Source: Patescibacterium sp964487795 (GTDB taxonomy: Bacteria > Patescibacteriota > Patescibacteriia > Patescibacteriales > Patescibacteriaceae). Taken from it: DNA of 64,000 bases. Position numbers and translations under genes: made by a program. Each line of letters opens with the position of its first letter. The stretch's first letter is position 1. Below are positions 1 to 7,652 of this stretch, in pieces. The notes beneath the pieces are model-generated. The model was not told where the DNA came from. It worked only from the letters and a program-made list of their open reading frames with translations, and searched no databases. The stretch lies in assembly GCA_964487795.1 (NCBI GenBank), contig CAZASI010000002.1:288969-352968 (forward strand). The letters run 5' to 3'.

Positions 1-655
1 CTTCAATAACATGCGTGACCGGCTGATTTTCAGCGAAGACTCGTAAGACCGTTGGCATTGTTGAAGTTGGCGCAAACGCGGCACTTGCAAAGGTTAAAGG
101 AAAAATTAAAACAAAACCCAACCACTGCACGGCTTCTATCGACTTCGCCAATAAACCTAAAATCGCCGAGAGCCAAGAAAAAGCAAAAGTGAAAAGTAGA
201 ATAATGCCGGCAATCATAAACCATTCGCTCACACTCGCGTCCGGACGGAAACCCACTAATAAACCAACTCCGATCATAACTACCGAAGATAAAATATTTC
301 TGAGTAAGTCGGCAGTCACATGTCCGATCAACAACGCTGAACTGATAATAGGCAAAGATTTAATACGATCGACAATCCCCCGTTGTAAATCCGTAGTTAC
401 GCCAATCGCCGTAGTCAATGCTCCGAAGGCCGCAGTTTGAACTAGAATACCCGCAACTAAAAAGTTTACGTAGGTTGTTCCTCCAGTATCAATCGCACCA
501 CCAAACACATAACGGAATAAGAGCATAAACATAATCGGTTGAAAGGCAACGCCGAGCAATTGGTCCATGTTTTTTACAATATGAGACAGGCTGCGTTTAA
601 TCAGGACTAAAGAATCATTGAATGCCCAGAATAATTTTGAATGTTGCTGTATCAT
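1..655 (-). CDS. ABC-2 type multidrug exporter permease (DrrB-like), C-terminus cut by window edge
   Basis: The minus frame is open from ATG at 655 to the window start, so the C-terminal end is missing. The translation opens MIQQHSKLFWAFNDSLVLIK and contains the hallmark stretch RYVFGGAIDTGG followed by several hydrophobic segments, as in ABC-2/DrrB permeases. It is the membrane subunit partner of the ATPase whose stop codon lies 1 nt upstream, so the two are surely cotranscribed. The family exports drugs or lipids; the substrate here is unknown. Confidence 0.9.
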   Translation of the reverse strand, partial: MIQQHSKLFWAFNDSLVLIKRSLSHIVKNMDQLLGVAFQPIMFMLLFRYVFGGAIDTGGTTYVNFLVAGILVQTAAFGALTTAIGVTTDLQRGIVDRIKSLPIISSALLIGHVTADLLRNILSSVVMIGVGLLVGFRPDASVSEWFMIAGIILLFTFAFSWLSAILGLLAKSIEAVQWLGFVLIFPLTFASAAFAPTSTMPTVLRVFAENQPVTHVIE

Positions 656-656
656 A

Positions 657-1604
657 TTATTGTTTAGTTTCTTCGGTCTGACGTCCGGTAAGTTTCAAAA
701 ATACATCATCCAATGTCGGTTTATGTAAACTCAAGGCATCAAGCTCAATATTATGTTCTTCCATCAAATTAAGAATAGCTTTTACTTCACTCACTGCTCC
801 GCTTGTCGCAATACTGATTTTTTTATCTTCCTCGTCGACCTGCAAGCCATCTCCCGTAATAAGCTGAACGGCTTTTTCAAAATCACTCTGTGTCGCAATC
901 GTCACTTCAAGACGCTCATTACCAACACGAGCTTTTAATTCGTCAGCCGTACCCTCAGCAATGACAATGCCATGATCAATAACCGCAATTCGATCAGCCA
1001 ATGTATCTGCTTCATCCAAATACTGAGTCGTTAATAAGATAGTAGCACCCGAAGCTTTAAGTTTTGCAACAATATCCCAAACCGCCAAACGACTGCGCGG
1101 ATCAAGACCCGTCGTCGGTTCATCAAGAAAAACAATTGGTGGTGTCGCAACTAAACTCAAGGCAAGATCAAGACGACGGCGCATACCTCCTGAGTATGTT
1201 TTAGCTGCGCGTTCAGATGCTTCCATTAAATCAAACTGTTCAAGTAAATCCTCAGCACGTTTTTTTGCATCTTTTTTACTCAAATGATACAGACGTCCCA
1301 TCATCACAAGATTTTCTCGTCCGCTTAACAATTCATCAACCGCCGCATACTGACCGGTTAGTCCAATACTGTGGCGAACTTCATCGGCGTGTGTTTTAAC
1401 ATTATGTCCGTTAACAAGCACCAAACCGCTGTCAGCTTCAAGGAGGGTGCTTAAGATTCTAATGGTTGTAGTCTTACCTGCTCCGTTCGGACCGAGCAGA
1501 CCAAAAACACTGCCACGTTTAATTCGCAGATTCAAACCTTTTAAGACTTGAGTGTCTTTATATGATTTAACAAGATTTTCTATTACTATAGCGTCTTCAT
1601 TCAT
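657..1604 (-). CDS. ABC transporter ATPase (DrrA-like)
   Basis: A 315-aa nucleotide-binding subunit. It shows Walker A GPNGAGKTT, a Q-loop in LTGQYAAVDE, the signature YSGGMRRR, Walker B IVFLDEPTTGLDP and a switch region TTQYLDEADTLADRI. The roughly 90-residue C-terminal tail is typical of the DrrA subfamily. It powers export through the permease encoded 1 nt downstream. It starts downstream of the cold-shock gene terminator, so it should have its own promoter in the short interval 1605-1640, though none is obvious. Confidence 0.95.
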   Translation of the reverse strand: MNEDAIVIENLVKSYKDTQVLKGLNLRIKRGSVFGLLGPNGAGKTTTIRILSTLLEADSGLVLVNGHNVKTHADEVRHSIGLTGQYAAVDELLSGRENLVMMGRLYHLSKKDAKKRAEDLLEQFDLMEASERAAKTYSGGMRRRLDLALSLVATPPIVFLDEPTTGLDPRSRLAVWDIVAKLKASGATILLTTQYLDEADTLADRIAVIDHGIVIAEGTADELKARVGNERLEVTIATQSDFEKAVQLITGDGLQVDEEDKKISIATSGAVSEVKAILNLMEEHNIELDALSLHKPTLDDVFLKLTGRQTEETKQ

Positions 1605-1640
1605 AAAATGGATATTAATGGTTACAAACTATTATATACA

Positions 1641-1680
1641 AAAATACCCCTATCTGCCAAATGGCAGACAGGGGTATTTT
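1641..1680 (-). terminator. intrinsic terminator of the cold-shock gene
   Basis: An 18-bp stem (1641-1658 with 1663-1680, one wobble-type mismatch) and a 4-nt loop, followed on the minus strand by a U-rich run. It lies just after the cold-shock CDS and separates it from the ABC exporter genes. Confidence 0.85.
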
Positions 1681-1696
1681 GTAACTTTAAAAGTTA

Positions 1697-1894
1697 TTAA
1701 GCGCGCTGAACGTTAACTGCGTTCGGGCCCTTTTCAGATTGTTCAACCTCATAAGTGACTTCGTCACCTTCGTGAAGTTCAGCGAATTGGACACCTACCA
1801 AGCTGTTGCTGTGGAAGAATAAGTCCTTTTCCTGACCTTCTGAAGAGATGAAACCAAAACCCTTATCGGTCAACTTTTTGATTGTTCCTTTCAT
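1697..1894 (-). CDS. cold-shock domain protein (Csp)
   Basis: A 65-aa single OB-fold cold-shock protein, full length for the family. It shows RNP1 as KGFGFIS and RNP2 as DLFFHSN, the aromatic RNA/ssDNA-binding faces. The family are RNA chaperones in the cytoplasm. The gene is monocistronic, with a consensus promoter about 90 nt upstream and a strong terminator directly after it. The relatively long 5' leader (about 85 nt) recalls regulated csp mRNAs, but no specific fold was identified. Confidence 0.96.
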   Translation of the reverse strand: MKGTIKKLTDKGFGFISSEGQEKDLFFHSNSLVGVQFAELHEGDEVTYEVEQSEKGPNAVNVQRA

Positions 1895-1984
1895 GGATGT
1901 ATCAGAATGAATAAAAGCGTAAAGTGATATTTTGTTTAAAATGAATCGACGACTTCACAAACCTCATATGCGCAATACTTTTAT

Positions 1985-2013
1985 AGTATAGCATGATTAG
2001 ATTTTCATGTCAA
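1985..2013 (-). promoter_or_regulatory. sigma70-type promoter of the cold-shock gene
   Basis: On the minus strand TTGACA (2013-2008), a 17-nt spacer and TATACT (1990-1985). The resulting leader to the csp start is about 85 nt. Confidence 0.8.
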
Positions 2014-2050
2014 ATAAGGGTGCTGCTTGTTATATATACAAGAAATCCAT

Positions 2051-2689
2051 CTAATTATCTAATAGTTCAAAATCGCTTTTGAACATATATTTAGCTATTT
2101 GAAAAATGCCGTAAGAAATAAACAGCGCGGCGAAGACATCAATTGAATAATGCAAATGCCCAAGGAGTACGGCGCTCCCCCCGATTAGTGTGCAGAGTAG
2201 GAAAAAATATCTTAAAATCTTTTGTTTCCAAAATACAAAAGCTAATAAGAAGGGCAATCCTGTATGCGCTGAAAAGAATAAATCTCCGCCGGCGCTAATC
2301 GTTTGAACAAAATCAGTTGGATCAATAACTATCTGCCCATGCGGTGTTCCGAGGTGAGTCAGAATCATAAATAACGAGCGCACGATGACAAACAGGGCAA
2401 TTGCCTTTACTCCAAAGGGAATAGATTTCGGTTCATTTAAGAATAAGGCAATCAATAATATGATAAATAGTACTGCACCCTCGGAAAAAATAAGATGAAC
2501 ATCAAGCACCGGTAAGATATCAAGTAACAAATCCCCTACCGGCTCGCCGAGATTGACCAAAGCATAAATATTGGCGTAATAATTTACAAAAAAACTTAGG
2601 GTAAGCAGCAGAAGACTCGCAATAATATTAATTACGAGTTTTTTTTCTGTCCAAACCAGCTTATGCTTTGTAAATATATTCATTAACAT
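2051..2689 (-). CDS. PAP2_C/sphingomyelin-synthase-like membrane phosphatase
   Basis: A multi-pass membrane protein with about six hydrophobic segments. The C-terminal half carries GGDLFFSAHTGLPF and GHLHYSIDVFAAL, the two histidine-containing active-site motifs of the PAP2_C (sphingomyelin synthase-related) family, suggesting a lipid phosphatase or phosphotransferase acting at the membrane surface. The reading frame stays open up to a GTG at 2776, but that extension would overlay a good promoter (2709-2737), so I place the start at ATG 2689, with a weak GAAG site upstream; ATG 2683 is also possible. Confidence 0.75.
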   Translation of the reverse strand: MLMNIFTKHKLVWTEKKLVINIIASLLLLTLSFFVNYYANIYALVNLGEPVGDLLLDILPVLDVHLIFSEGAVLFIILLIALFLNEPKSIPFGVKAIALFVIVRSLFMILTHLGTPHGQIVIDPTDFVQTISAGGDLFFSAHTGLPFLLAFVFWKQKILRYFFLLCTLIGGSAVLLGHLHYSIDVFAALFISYGIFQIAKYMFKSDFELLDN

Positions 2690-2708
2690 TGCAGCTTCTT
2701 CACACTTA

Positions 2709-2737
2709 ATCATGAAACTTAATAAGACTAAAGTCAA
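2709..2737 (-). promoter_or_regulatory. promoter of the PAP2-like gene
   Basis: Minus strand TTGACT (2737-2732), 17-nt spacer, CATGAT (2714-2709). It lies inside the longest version of the downstream reading frame and argues for the internal start at 2689. Confidence 0.55.
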
Positions 2738-2807
2738 ATTAAAATCGATTGTTAGCCATTTTTTATGCCTACCCACTTTTTCTATTTTCCCTATTTTGTA
2801 AAGATTA

Positions 2808-2816
2808 TGCTATGAT
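2808..2816 (+). promoter_or_regulatory. extended -10 promoter of the DEAD-box helicase
   Basis: TGCTATGAT is an extended -10 motif with its last base only 6 nt before the ATG at 2823, which predicts transcription starting at or next to the start codon (leaderless mRNA). No good -35 is visible. Confidence 0.5.
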
Positions 2817-2822
2817 GCCACT

Positions 2823-4067
2823 ATGAATACACAAGAAACAGGCTTTCAAGGCCTTGGCATTGCGCCAAAACTACTCGAGATATTGGAAAAAAATCGTTTT
2901 AAAACACCGACTCCGATTCAACATAAATCAATCCCAGCCGGCATCGAAGGCAAAGATATCATCGGTATCGCCCAAACCGGTACTGGCAAAACCTTAGCCT
3001 TTGGTATTCCAATGCTACAACGACTTTCTCGCGATGGCGGACAAGGTCTTATTTTGGTTCCGACAAGAGAACTAGCACAACAAGTTGAAGAATCCTTGCA
3101 ACGACTTGGCCGTTCTTTTGGTTTAAAAACTGCTGTACTTATCGGCGGTGAAGATTTTGGCAGACAGTTGAGAAAATTAAAGTCAAAGGTTCATATTATT
3201 GTCGCGACACCAGGACGCCTCATTGATCATTTAACGCGTCGCACCGTCTCACTCAAAACGGTTAAAATACTTGTTATGGACGAAGCTGATCGCATGCTCG
3301 ATATGGGCTTTATGCCGCAAATCAAAATTATTTTAGAAGCAATGCCGGCCGACAGGCAGACAATGCTTTTCTCGGCAACAATGCCGCCGCGTATTGTTGG
3401 CTTGGCTGCACAGTACATGAAACTCCCCTTGCGCATTGAAGTCGCTCCGGCCGGAAGTACTGCTAAAGACGTGAGCCAAGAAATTTACTTTATTCCAAAG
3501 CCGGACAAACCGCATCTACTTAAAGATATATTAACTGAACGAAAAGGTAGCACGCTTATTTTTACACGTACTAAATATGAAGCGAAAAAACTGGCGTTGA
3601 TTGTACGCAAGATGGGACACACTGCCAATGAAATTCATTCTAATCGCAGTTTAAGTCAACGTCGCGAAGCACTGGAAGGATTTAAACTTGGCCGATACCG
3701 CGTCTTAGTCGCGACTGATATTGCAGCGCGAGGCATTGATGTGAGAAATATCGCCTTGGTTATTAATTATGATTTACCAGAACAAGCTGAGGATTATGTT
3801 CACCGTATCGGACGAACAGGTCGTGCCGGTGCTGGCGGTCATGCTATTTCTTTTGCTATGCCTCATCAGCGAAATGACATTAGAAATATTGAACGTTTAA
3901 TTCAAAAATCACTGCCTTTGCGTCAGTCTCCGCACTCAGCACCAATGAGCGATGTTGCGCCAGCTCCTAAGACTTCAAAGTTCAAAGCGCGAAGCAAAGG
4001 AGGTTTTTCCAAGCCCTACCGCAAACCCTTTGCCCGAAAGCCGGGTTTCAAAAAACGCAGCTTTTAA
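2823..4067 (+). CDS. DEAD-box ATP-dependent RNA helicase (RhlE-like)
   Basis: A 414-aa RNA helicase. Ordered motifs: Q-motif region FKTPTPIQ, motif I AQTGTGKT, Ia PTRELAQQ, Ib ATPGRLID, II DEAD, III SAT, then in the second RecA-like lobe ARGIDVRN and HRIGRTGRAG. It ends in a basic Arg/Lys/Ser/Phe-rich tail typical of RhlE-type enzymes that bind rRNA or structured mRNA. The family unwinds RNA during ribosome assembly, RNA decay and cold adaptation. The start is ATG 2823, with no Shine-Dalgarno and a -10 box just upstream. Confidence 0.96.
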   Translation: MNTQETGFQGLGIAPKLLEILEKNRFKTPTPIQHKSIPAGIEGKDIIGIAQTGTGKTLAFGIPMLQRLSRDGGQGLILVPTRELAQQVEESLQRLGRSFGLKTAVLIGGEDFGRQLRKLKSKVHIIVATPGRLIDHLTRRTVSLKTVKILVMDEADRMLDMGFMPQIKIILEAMPADRQTMLFSATMPPRIVGLAAQYMKLPLRIEVAPAGSTAKDVSQEIYFIPKPDKPHLLKDILTERKGSTLIFTRTKYEAKKLALIVRKMGHTANEIHSNRSLSQRREALEGFKLGRYRVLVATDIAARGIDVRNIALVINYDLPEQAEDYVHRIGRTGRAGAGGHAISFAMPHQRNDIRNIERLIQKSLPLRQSPHSAPMSDVAPAPKTSKFKARSKGGFSKPYRKPFARKPGFKKRSF

Positions 4068-4127
4068 AAAGCTGAAAAAAGTCGAAACAATTGTTTTATA
4101 CTTACGTTATATATTAAGCAGCTCAGT

Positions 4128-4676
4128 ATGGACTCAAACGAGCTAAAAGCACTGATTACACGAGCACAAGCACTTGACCAGTCGGCTTTCGGAGAGCTCT
4201 ATGATCTTTTCGCGGCTAAAATATACCGTTTCATTAGCTACAAACTCCCCACTCGAGAAATGGCCGAGGATGTCCTACAGGAAACCTTTATGAAGGCTTG
4301 GCAAGCTTTACCAAAACTTAACCCGGAAAAGCTTTATTTCAACGCCTGGCTCTATACCATTGCTCGTAATCTTATTAACGACCAATACCGTGCCGTTAAA
4401 AGACGACCGACGCCGGATACCTTGGATAACTATTATGATTTAGCAGATAACGACGATCCCGCACAAAATACCGACGATATTCTCCATAAAGAAAAATTAC
4501 GCTCGATTTTAAACGAATTGCCCGCGAGCTATAAACAAGTGCTTGAGCTAAGATTCTTACAAGAGTTTAGCGTAGAAGAAACAGCAAAAGTTATGGGTAA
4601 AACTGTCATTGCAGTGCGCGTCATGCAACATCGAGCTATTAAAAAACTAGGACAAGATTTTACAATTAGTGAATAA
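4128..4676 (+). CDS. ECF-type RNA polymerase sigma factor
   Basis: A 182-aa sigma-70 family protein with only regions 2 and 4. Region 2 covers about residues 13-55 and includes AEDVLQETFMKAW. Region 4 covers about 125-175 and includes LPASYKQVLELRF and the helix-turn-helix EETAKVMGKTVIAVRV. It redirects RNA polymerase to its own promoter set. Its stop is 1 nt before the start of a DUF5667 membrane protein, the usual candidate anti-sigma partner in CPR genomes. Upstream, GAAAC (4084-4088), 16 nt and CGTTA (4105-4109) could be an autoregulatory ECF promoter; this is only a guess. Confidence 0.93.
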   Translation: MDSNELKALITRAQALDQSAFGELYDLFAAKIYRFISYKLPTREMAEDVLQETFMKAWQALPKLNPEKLYFNAWLYTIARNLINDQYRAVKRRPTPDTLDNYYDLADNDDPAQNTDDILHKEKLRSILNELPASYKQVLELRFLQEFSVEETAKVMGKTVIAVRVMQHRAIKKLGQDFTISE

Positions 4677-4677
4677 T

Positions 4678-5439
4678 ATGAACAAAGATACTTCTGGCGT
4701 GTTAAAAGAACTTGAACGCCAGCACCAACTTAATCCCCTTCGCCAAGCGGTCCTCAAAAAAGAATTGATGGACAAATTAGCGAATCCGCCGCAACCGACC
4801 CATGTTGCGGTAGGATTTTTTTCATACAAAACCGCGATCAGCGCCGCGGCGGTTCTTGTTGCGATTATTATTGCAGGTGGCAGCGTCTATGCGACAGAAA
4901 CTTCCCTGCCAGGAGATTTCCTGCATCCTATCAAATTGGTGGCAGAAAAAATTGAAACAAAGTTGGCGGTTTCCGAAGAGAAGCAAGCTAGGATTGAAGC
5001 CGAGCATACAAACAAACGTATTGAAGAAGTGCGCAAATTAGATATTAAAGCAAGTGCACAAACTAATATTGAACAAAAAAACGAAATTCAAAAGCGCCAG
5101 CAATCCGCGCAAGTTGAAATCGAAACTCATCTTGAACAAACTCTTGATAAACTTGAACAAGTTAAAACTAAACTTAATGAACGCGGCAAAGACAAGGCAG
5201 CTGAAAAACTAAATATTTCCATAGAACGATTAAAAACTCGTGCTGCTGAATCAAGAATAAAAATTAAGCGCGAAAAAGTTCGAGAAGAAGAAAAACGAGA
5301 GAATAAGGATGACGAAAAAGATGAGAGACAGCCAATTCCTGATCGAATTCAACCAGTACAAGAAAAAGAACAACCAACACTAAAAAGACTCATTCCGAAC
5401 GACTCAAGAGAAAACGAACTTGAAGACTCTCTCAAATAG
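4678..5439 (+). CDS. DUF5667 membrane protein, putative anti-sigma factor
   Basis: About 253 aa. A short cytoplasmic N-terminus (about 45 residues) could bind the sigma factor. One transmembrane helix follows (around residues 50-70), then the DUF5667 signature ATETSLPGDFLHPIKLVAEK, then a long charged, probably coiled-coil extracytoplasmic part rich in Glu, Lys and Gln. A GTG at 4669 gives three more residues and overlaps the sigma gene; ATG 4678 is preferred. The anti-sigma role rests on gene order and topology, not on a recognised anti-sigma domain. Confidence 0.75.
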   Translation: MNKDTSGVLKELERQHQLNPLRQAVLKKELMDKLANPPQPTHVAVGFFSYKTAISAAAVLVAIIIAGGSVYATETSLPGDFLHPIKLVAEKIETKLAVSEEKQARIEAEHTNKRIEEVRKLDIKASAQTNIEQKNEIQKRQQSAQVEIETHLEQTLDKLEQVKTKLNERGKDKAAEKLNISIERLKTRAAESRIKIKREKVREEEKRENKDDEKDERQPIPDRIQPVQEKEQPTLKRLIPNDSRENELEDSLK

Positions 5440-5456
5440 CGTTATCATTACAATAT

Positions 5457-5867
5457 ATGAACACTACCTATTTTAAAACAATAGCGTATCTTGCTTTGGT
5501 TGGAACGCTTTTCGCCGGTTATTTGAGTTTCATGAAACTCTTAACCAGCACCTGCGCATTTAATGAAAGCTGCCCAAACTTTCTGGGATACTCGGCGTGT
5601 TGGTACGGCTTTGCAATGTTTTTGACCATGTTAATACTCAGTGTCATTGGTCTATATAAAAAGAATAAACGGGAAACTCTGCGTCGCTCAATTATTGCTG
5701 TTTCTTTCCTGGGTATTTTATTTGCTGGCTGGCTGGTCATTCCGGAGATTAAACTACTTTTTTCCAATGATGCACCGTCTTACGCCATGATATTGCCAAG
5801 CTGTGCGTATGGACTTATATTCTATATTATTATTTTTATTCTCTCTCTACGCGCTCGCAAACAATAA
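5457..5867 (+). CDS. four-helix membrane protein, VKOR-like cysteine pattern
   Basis: A 136-aa protein with four predicted transmembrane helices. Cysteines at 33, 39, 48 and 116 sit near helix ends, and the segments LGYSACWYGFAMF and LPSCAYGLIFY are reminiscent of vitamin K epoxide reductase (VKOR)-like proteins. However, a clear CxxC redox motif is absent, so oxidoreductase activity is uncertain. It lies 17 nt after the DUF5667 gene and 3 nt before the next membrane gene, so all four genes from the sigma factor on may be one operon. Confidence 0.6.
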   Translation: MNTTYFKTIAYLALVGTLFAGYLSFMKLLTSTCAFNESCPNFLGYSACWYGFAMFLTMLILSVIGLYKKNKRETLRRSIIAVSFLGILFAGWLVIPEIKLLFSNDAPSYAMILPSCAYGLIFYIIIFILSLRARKQ

Positions 5868-5870
5868 AGT

Positions 5871-6284
5871 ATGAAAAAAGGATTTTTTGATTTACTTGAA
5901 GACAAAGTTCGCGGATTTTTAAGCCACTTCCCTATTCCCTACGCCTTTATCGGCGCTGTTGGTATTGTCTTATTTTGGCGTGGTGTTTGGCATACTGCCG
6001 ATTATCTGATGCTGACCTGGCAAGCCAATCATTTAGTCGGATCAACGATTGATTTAAGCAATGAGTTGTGGTGGGATGGCCCGCTGTCAATTTTAGCCGG
6101 TACAGTCATATTGTTAATAATTGGACTATTTGTATCAAATTTCCTAGGTAATGAAATCATTATCAGCGGACTCAGGGGCGAAAAAAAGATTTCGGAAAAA
6201 ACTGAAACAGAGCTGCAAAGCGAAGTTAATGCCATTAGCGAAATAAAAGAAGAACTAGACGAAGTCGTCAAAAAACTCAAATAA
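5871..6284 (+). CDS. membrane protein of unknown function with C-terminal coiled coil
   Basis: A 137-aa protein I do not recognise. It has two transmembrane segments (about residues 22-42 and 70-90) linked by a Trp-rich stretch (FWRGVWHTADYL, ELWWDGP), and a C-terminal Glu/Lys-rich coiled coil from about residue 100. It follows the VKOR-like gene by 3 nt and ends the sigma-factor operon. Confidence 0.7.
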   Translation: MKKGFFDLLEDKVRGFLSHFPIPYAFIGAVGIVLFWRGVWHTADYLMLTWQANHLVGSTIDLSNELWWDGPLSILAGTVILLIIGLFVSNFLGNEIIISGLRGEKKISEKTETELQSEVNAISEIKEELDEVVKKLK

Positions 6285-6307
6285 TAAAGACTATATATAG
6301 CGCGCTA

Positions 6308-6336
6308 TTGACAAAAAGCGTGCTTTTATGTAATCT
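6308..6336 (+). promoter_or_regulatory. consensus sigma70 promoter of secreted-protein gene
   Basis: TTGACA (6308-6313), 17-nt spacer, TAATCT (6331-6336). It drives a single gene with a roughly 60-nt leader and a strong Shine-Dalgarno. Confidence 0.8.
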
Positions 6337-6403
6337 AAAACATCACATAAAATTGATCTTTTTATAACCAATAACAACATTCATTTTTGGAGGATAATAA
6401 AAA

Positions 6404-7057
6404 ATGAAAACATTAACGCTCATAGTGAGCTGTATTATTTTACTAAGCTTTTCTGCTACTAACGCACAGGACGCTGACTCAACCGGTGTGACTATCATTG
6501 AGACTAATCTCGATGAAAAGGTTCCCACTGAACCCGCTGCGGATTCATTAAACCCGACAGTGAAGAATGCTCCGACATTTACCGGCAGCATAGAACCACT
6601 CAAATCCGGATTGCCTCATATCTTTTATACACCAAGCGGATGGTTCTTCATCTCACGGTTATACTTTGATGACAATCACTCAATGGTTGAAAGCGGTGTG
6701 TATAAAGACGACCAAGTGCCTGTCCTTCGTAATGAGGACAACAACTGGTCAAACAATAAAAACGGGGTCATTGACGTAAGTATCGGCCAGATGAAAAAGG
6801 TCACCTTACTTGAAGACGATTTTTATTGCGGCAGAGGCGAACGATCGAAATACAGTCCAAGTGTTTCATTTCCTTGGTGCATACAGATAGCGCCGGGAAA
6901 AAACATTCCAACATTTTCAATCCTTGAAGGAATACCAACTTTGGTACACTGTATTCCCAACGAAGACGGCACAGGATTTAATTATTATTTCCCCGCCACG
7001 GTCTTTGACAAGGAAATTAAAGAAGCCATAAAAAAGGCTGTTGAAGATCTGGAATAA
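6404..7057 (+). CDS. secreted protein of unknown function
   Basis: A 217-aa protein with a Sec signal peptide (MKTLTLIVSC to about ATNAQ, cleavage near residue 21), then a Ser/Thr/Pro/acidic linker and a compact domain with no motif I recognise (YTPSGWFFISRLYF, FSILEGIPTLVHC). Unlike most neighbours it has a strong Shine-Dalgarno (GGAGG, 6390-6394) 9 nt before the ATG, a consensus promoter and its own terminator, so it is a self-contained unit. No function is assigned. Confidence 0.85.
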   Translation: MKTLTLIVSCIILLSFSATNAQDADSTGVTIIETNLDEKVPTEPAADSLNPTVKNAPTFTGSIEPLKSGLPHIFYTPSGWFFISRLYFDDNHSMVESGVYKDDQVPVLRNEDNNWSNNKNGVIDVSIGQMKKVTLLEDDFYCGRGERSKYSPSVSFPWCIQIAPGKNIPTFSILEGIPTLVHCIPNEDGTGFNYYFPATVFDKEIKEAIKKAVEDLE

Positions 7058-7076
7058 TTTGCTACAACGTTCTTTC

Positions 7077-7106
7077 AAAAAAAGGGAATCTCACGATTCC
7101 CTTTTT
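7077..7106. terminator. bidirectional intrinsic terminator
   Basis: A 12-bp perfect stem (7079-7090 with 7095-7106), 4-nt loop, A-rich on the left and T-rich on the right. It separates the convergent secreted-protein gene (plus) and the putative immunity gene (minus). Confidence 0.88.
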
Positions 7107-7111
7107 GAATA

Positions 7112-7651
7112 CTAATTTTGTTGAAAATGAATTGAAGCGAAATTAAATGGCGCTATACCATCCAAACCTTCTTGTCTATATCCTATAATCAGATTGTTTG
7201 TACTTATAAAATTTTCAAAAGCAAAATCACTTTGCTGACCAAATAACCAACAATCAGAATAATATGACTCAAGTCCATCACGATGTATTTGGTCGCTTTT
7301 GTGTAGTGAGCACGTTTTTGATTTTGATCGATCATCAATAATCTGTTGAATCTGTTTTTCTAAACTTAATTCATTTCGATTCCAAATATATAAACTCGAT
7401 CTATATACTGTATCTTGTATTGCCCCATTTTCCATAACTTCAAAATTTAAATCATTATTTTCACTGACAAATTCACATCTATTATCATCTATAAATACTT
7501 TTCCTTCTTCACCTGACTCCAGTTTAGAAGCAATAGTAAAAGTTTTGTTCTTACAAGTATTGGAGATTGTAGGTAAAGGATTATTTTTTACCACAATTAA
7601 AATTGCAATAAATAATATAAGCGAGGAGATTAGAATTAATTTATTTTTCAT
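7112..7651 (-). CDS. putative membrane-anchored immunity protein of the Rhs-CHAP toxin
   Basis: About 179 aa from ATG 7651 (MKNKLILISS). One N-terminal membrane anchor or signal (about residues 4-22) is followed by an extracytoplasmic domain with four cysteines, in TCKNK, RCEF, TCSL and DCWL, probably disulfide-bonded. No family is recognised. It starts 1 nt after the stop of the CHAP-bearing Rhs fragment. A cell-wall-degrading toxin would need an immunity protein outside the membrane, which fits this topology. The immunity role is inferred from position and topology only. Confidence 0.6.
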   Translation of the reverse strand: MKNKLILISSLILFIAILIVVKNNPLPTISNTCKNKTFTIASKLESGEEGKVFIDDNRCEFVSENNDLNFEVMENGAIQDTVYRSSLYIWNRNELSLEKQIQQIIDDRSKSKTCSLHKSDQIHRDGLESYYSDCWLFGQQSDFAFENFISTNNLIIGYRQEGLDGIAPFNFASIHFQQN

Positions 7652-7652
7652 A

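Noticed and set aside
2690..2776. N-terminal extension of the PAP2_C gene from a GTG at 2776
   Set aside because: The extension overlaps a -35/-10 pair, encodes an unlikely N-terminus and has no ribosome site.
4084..4109. ECF autoregulatory promoter GAAAC-16-CGTTA before the sigma gene
   Set aside because: Short and degenerate match; kept only as a remark, not as a feature.
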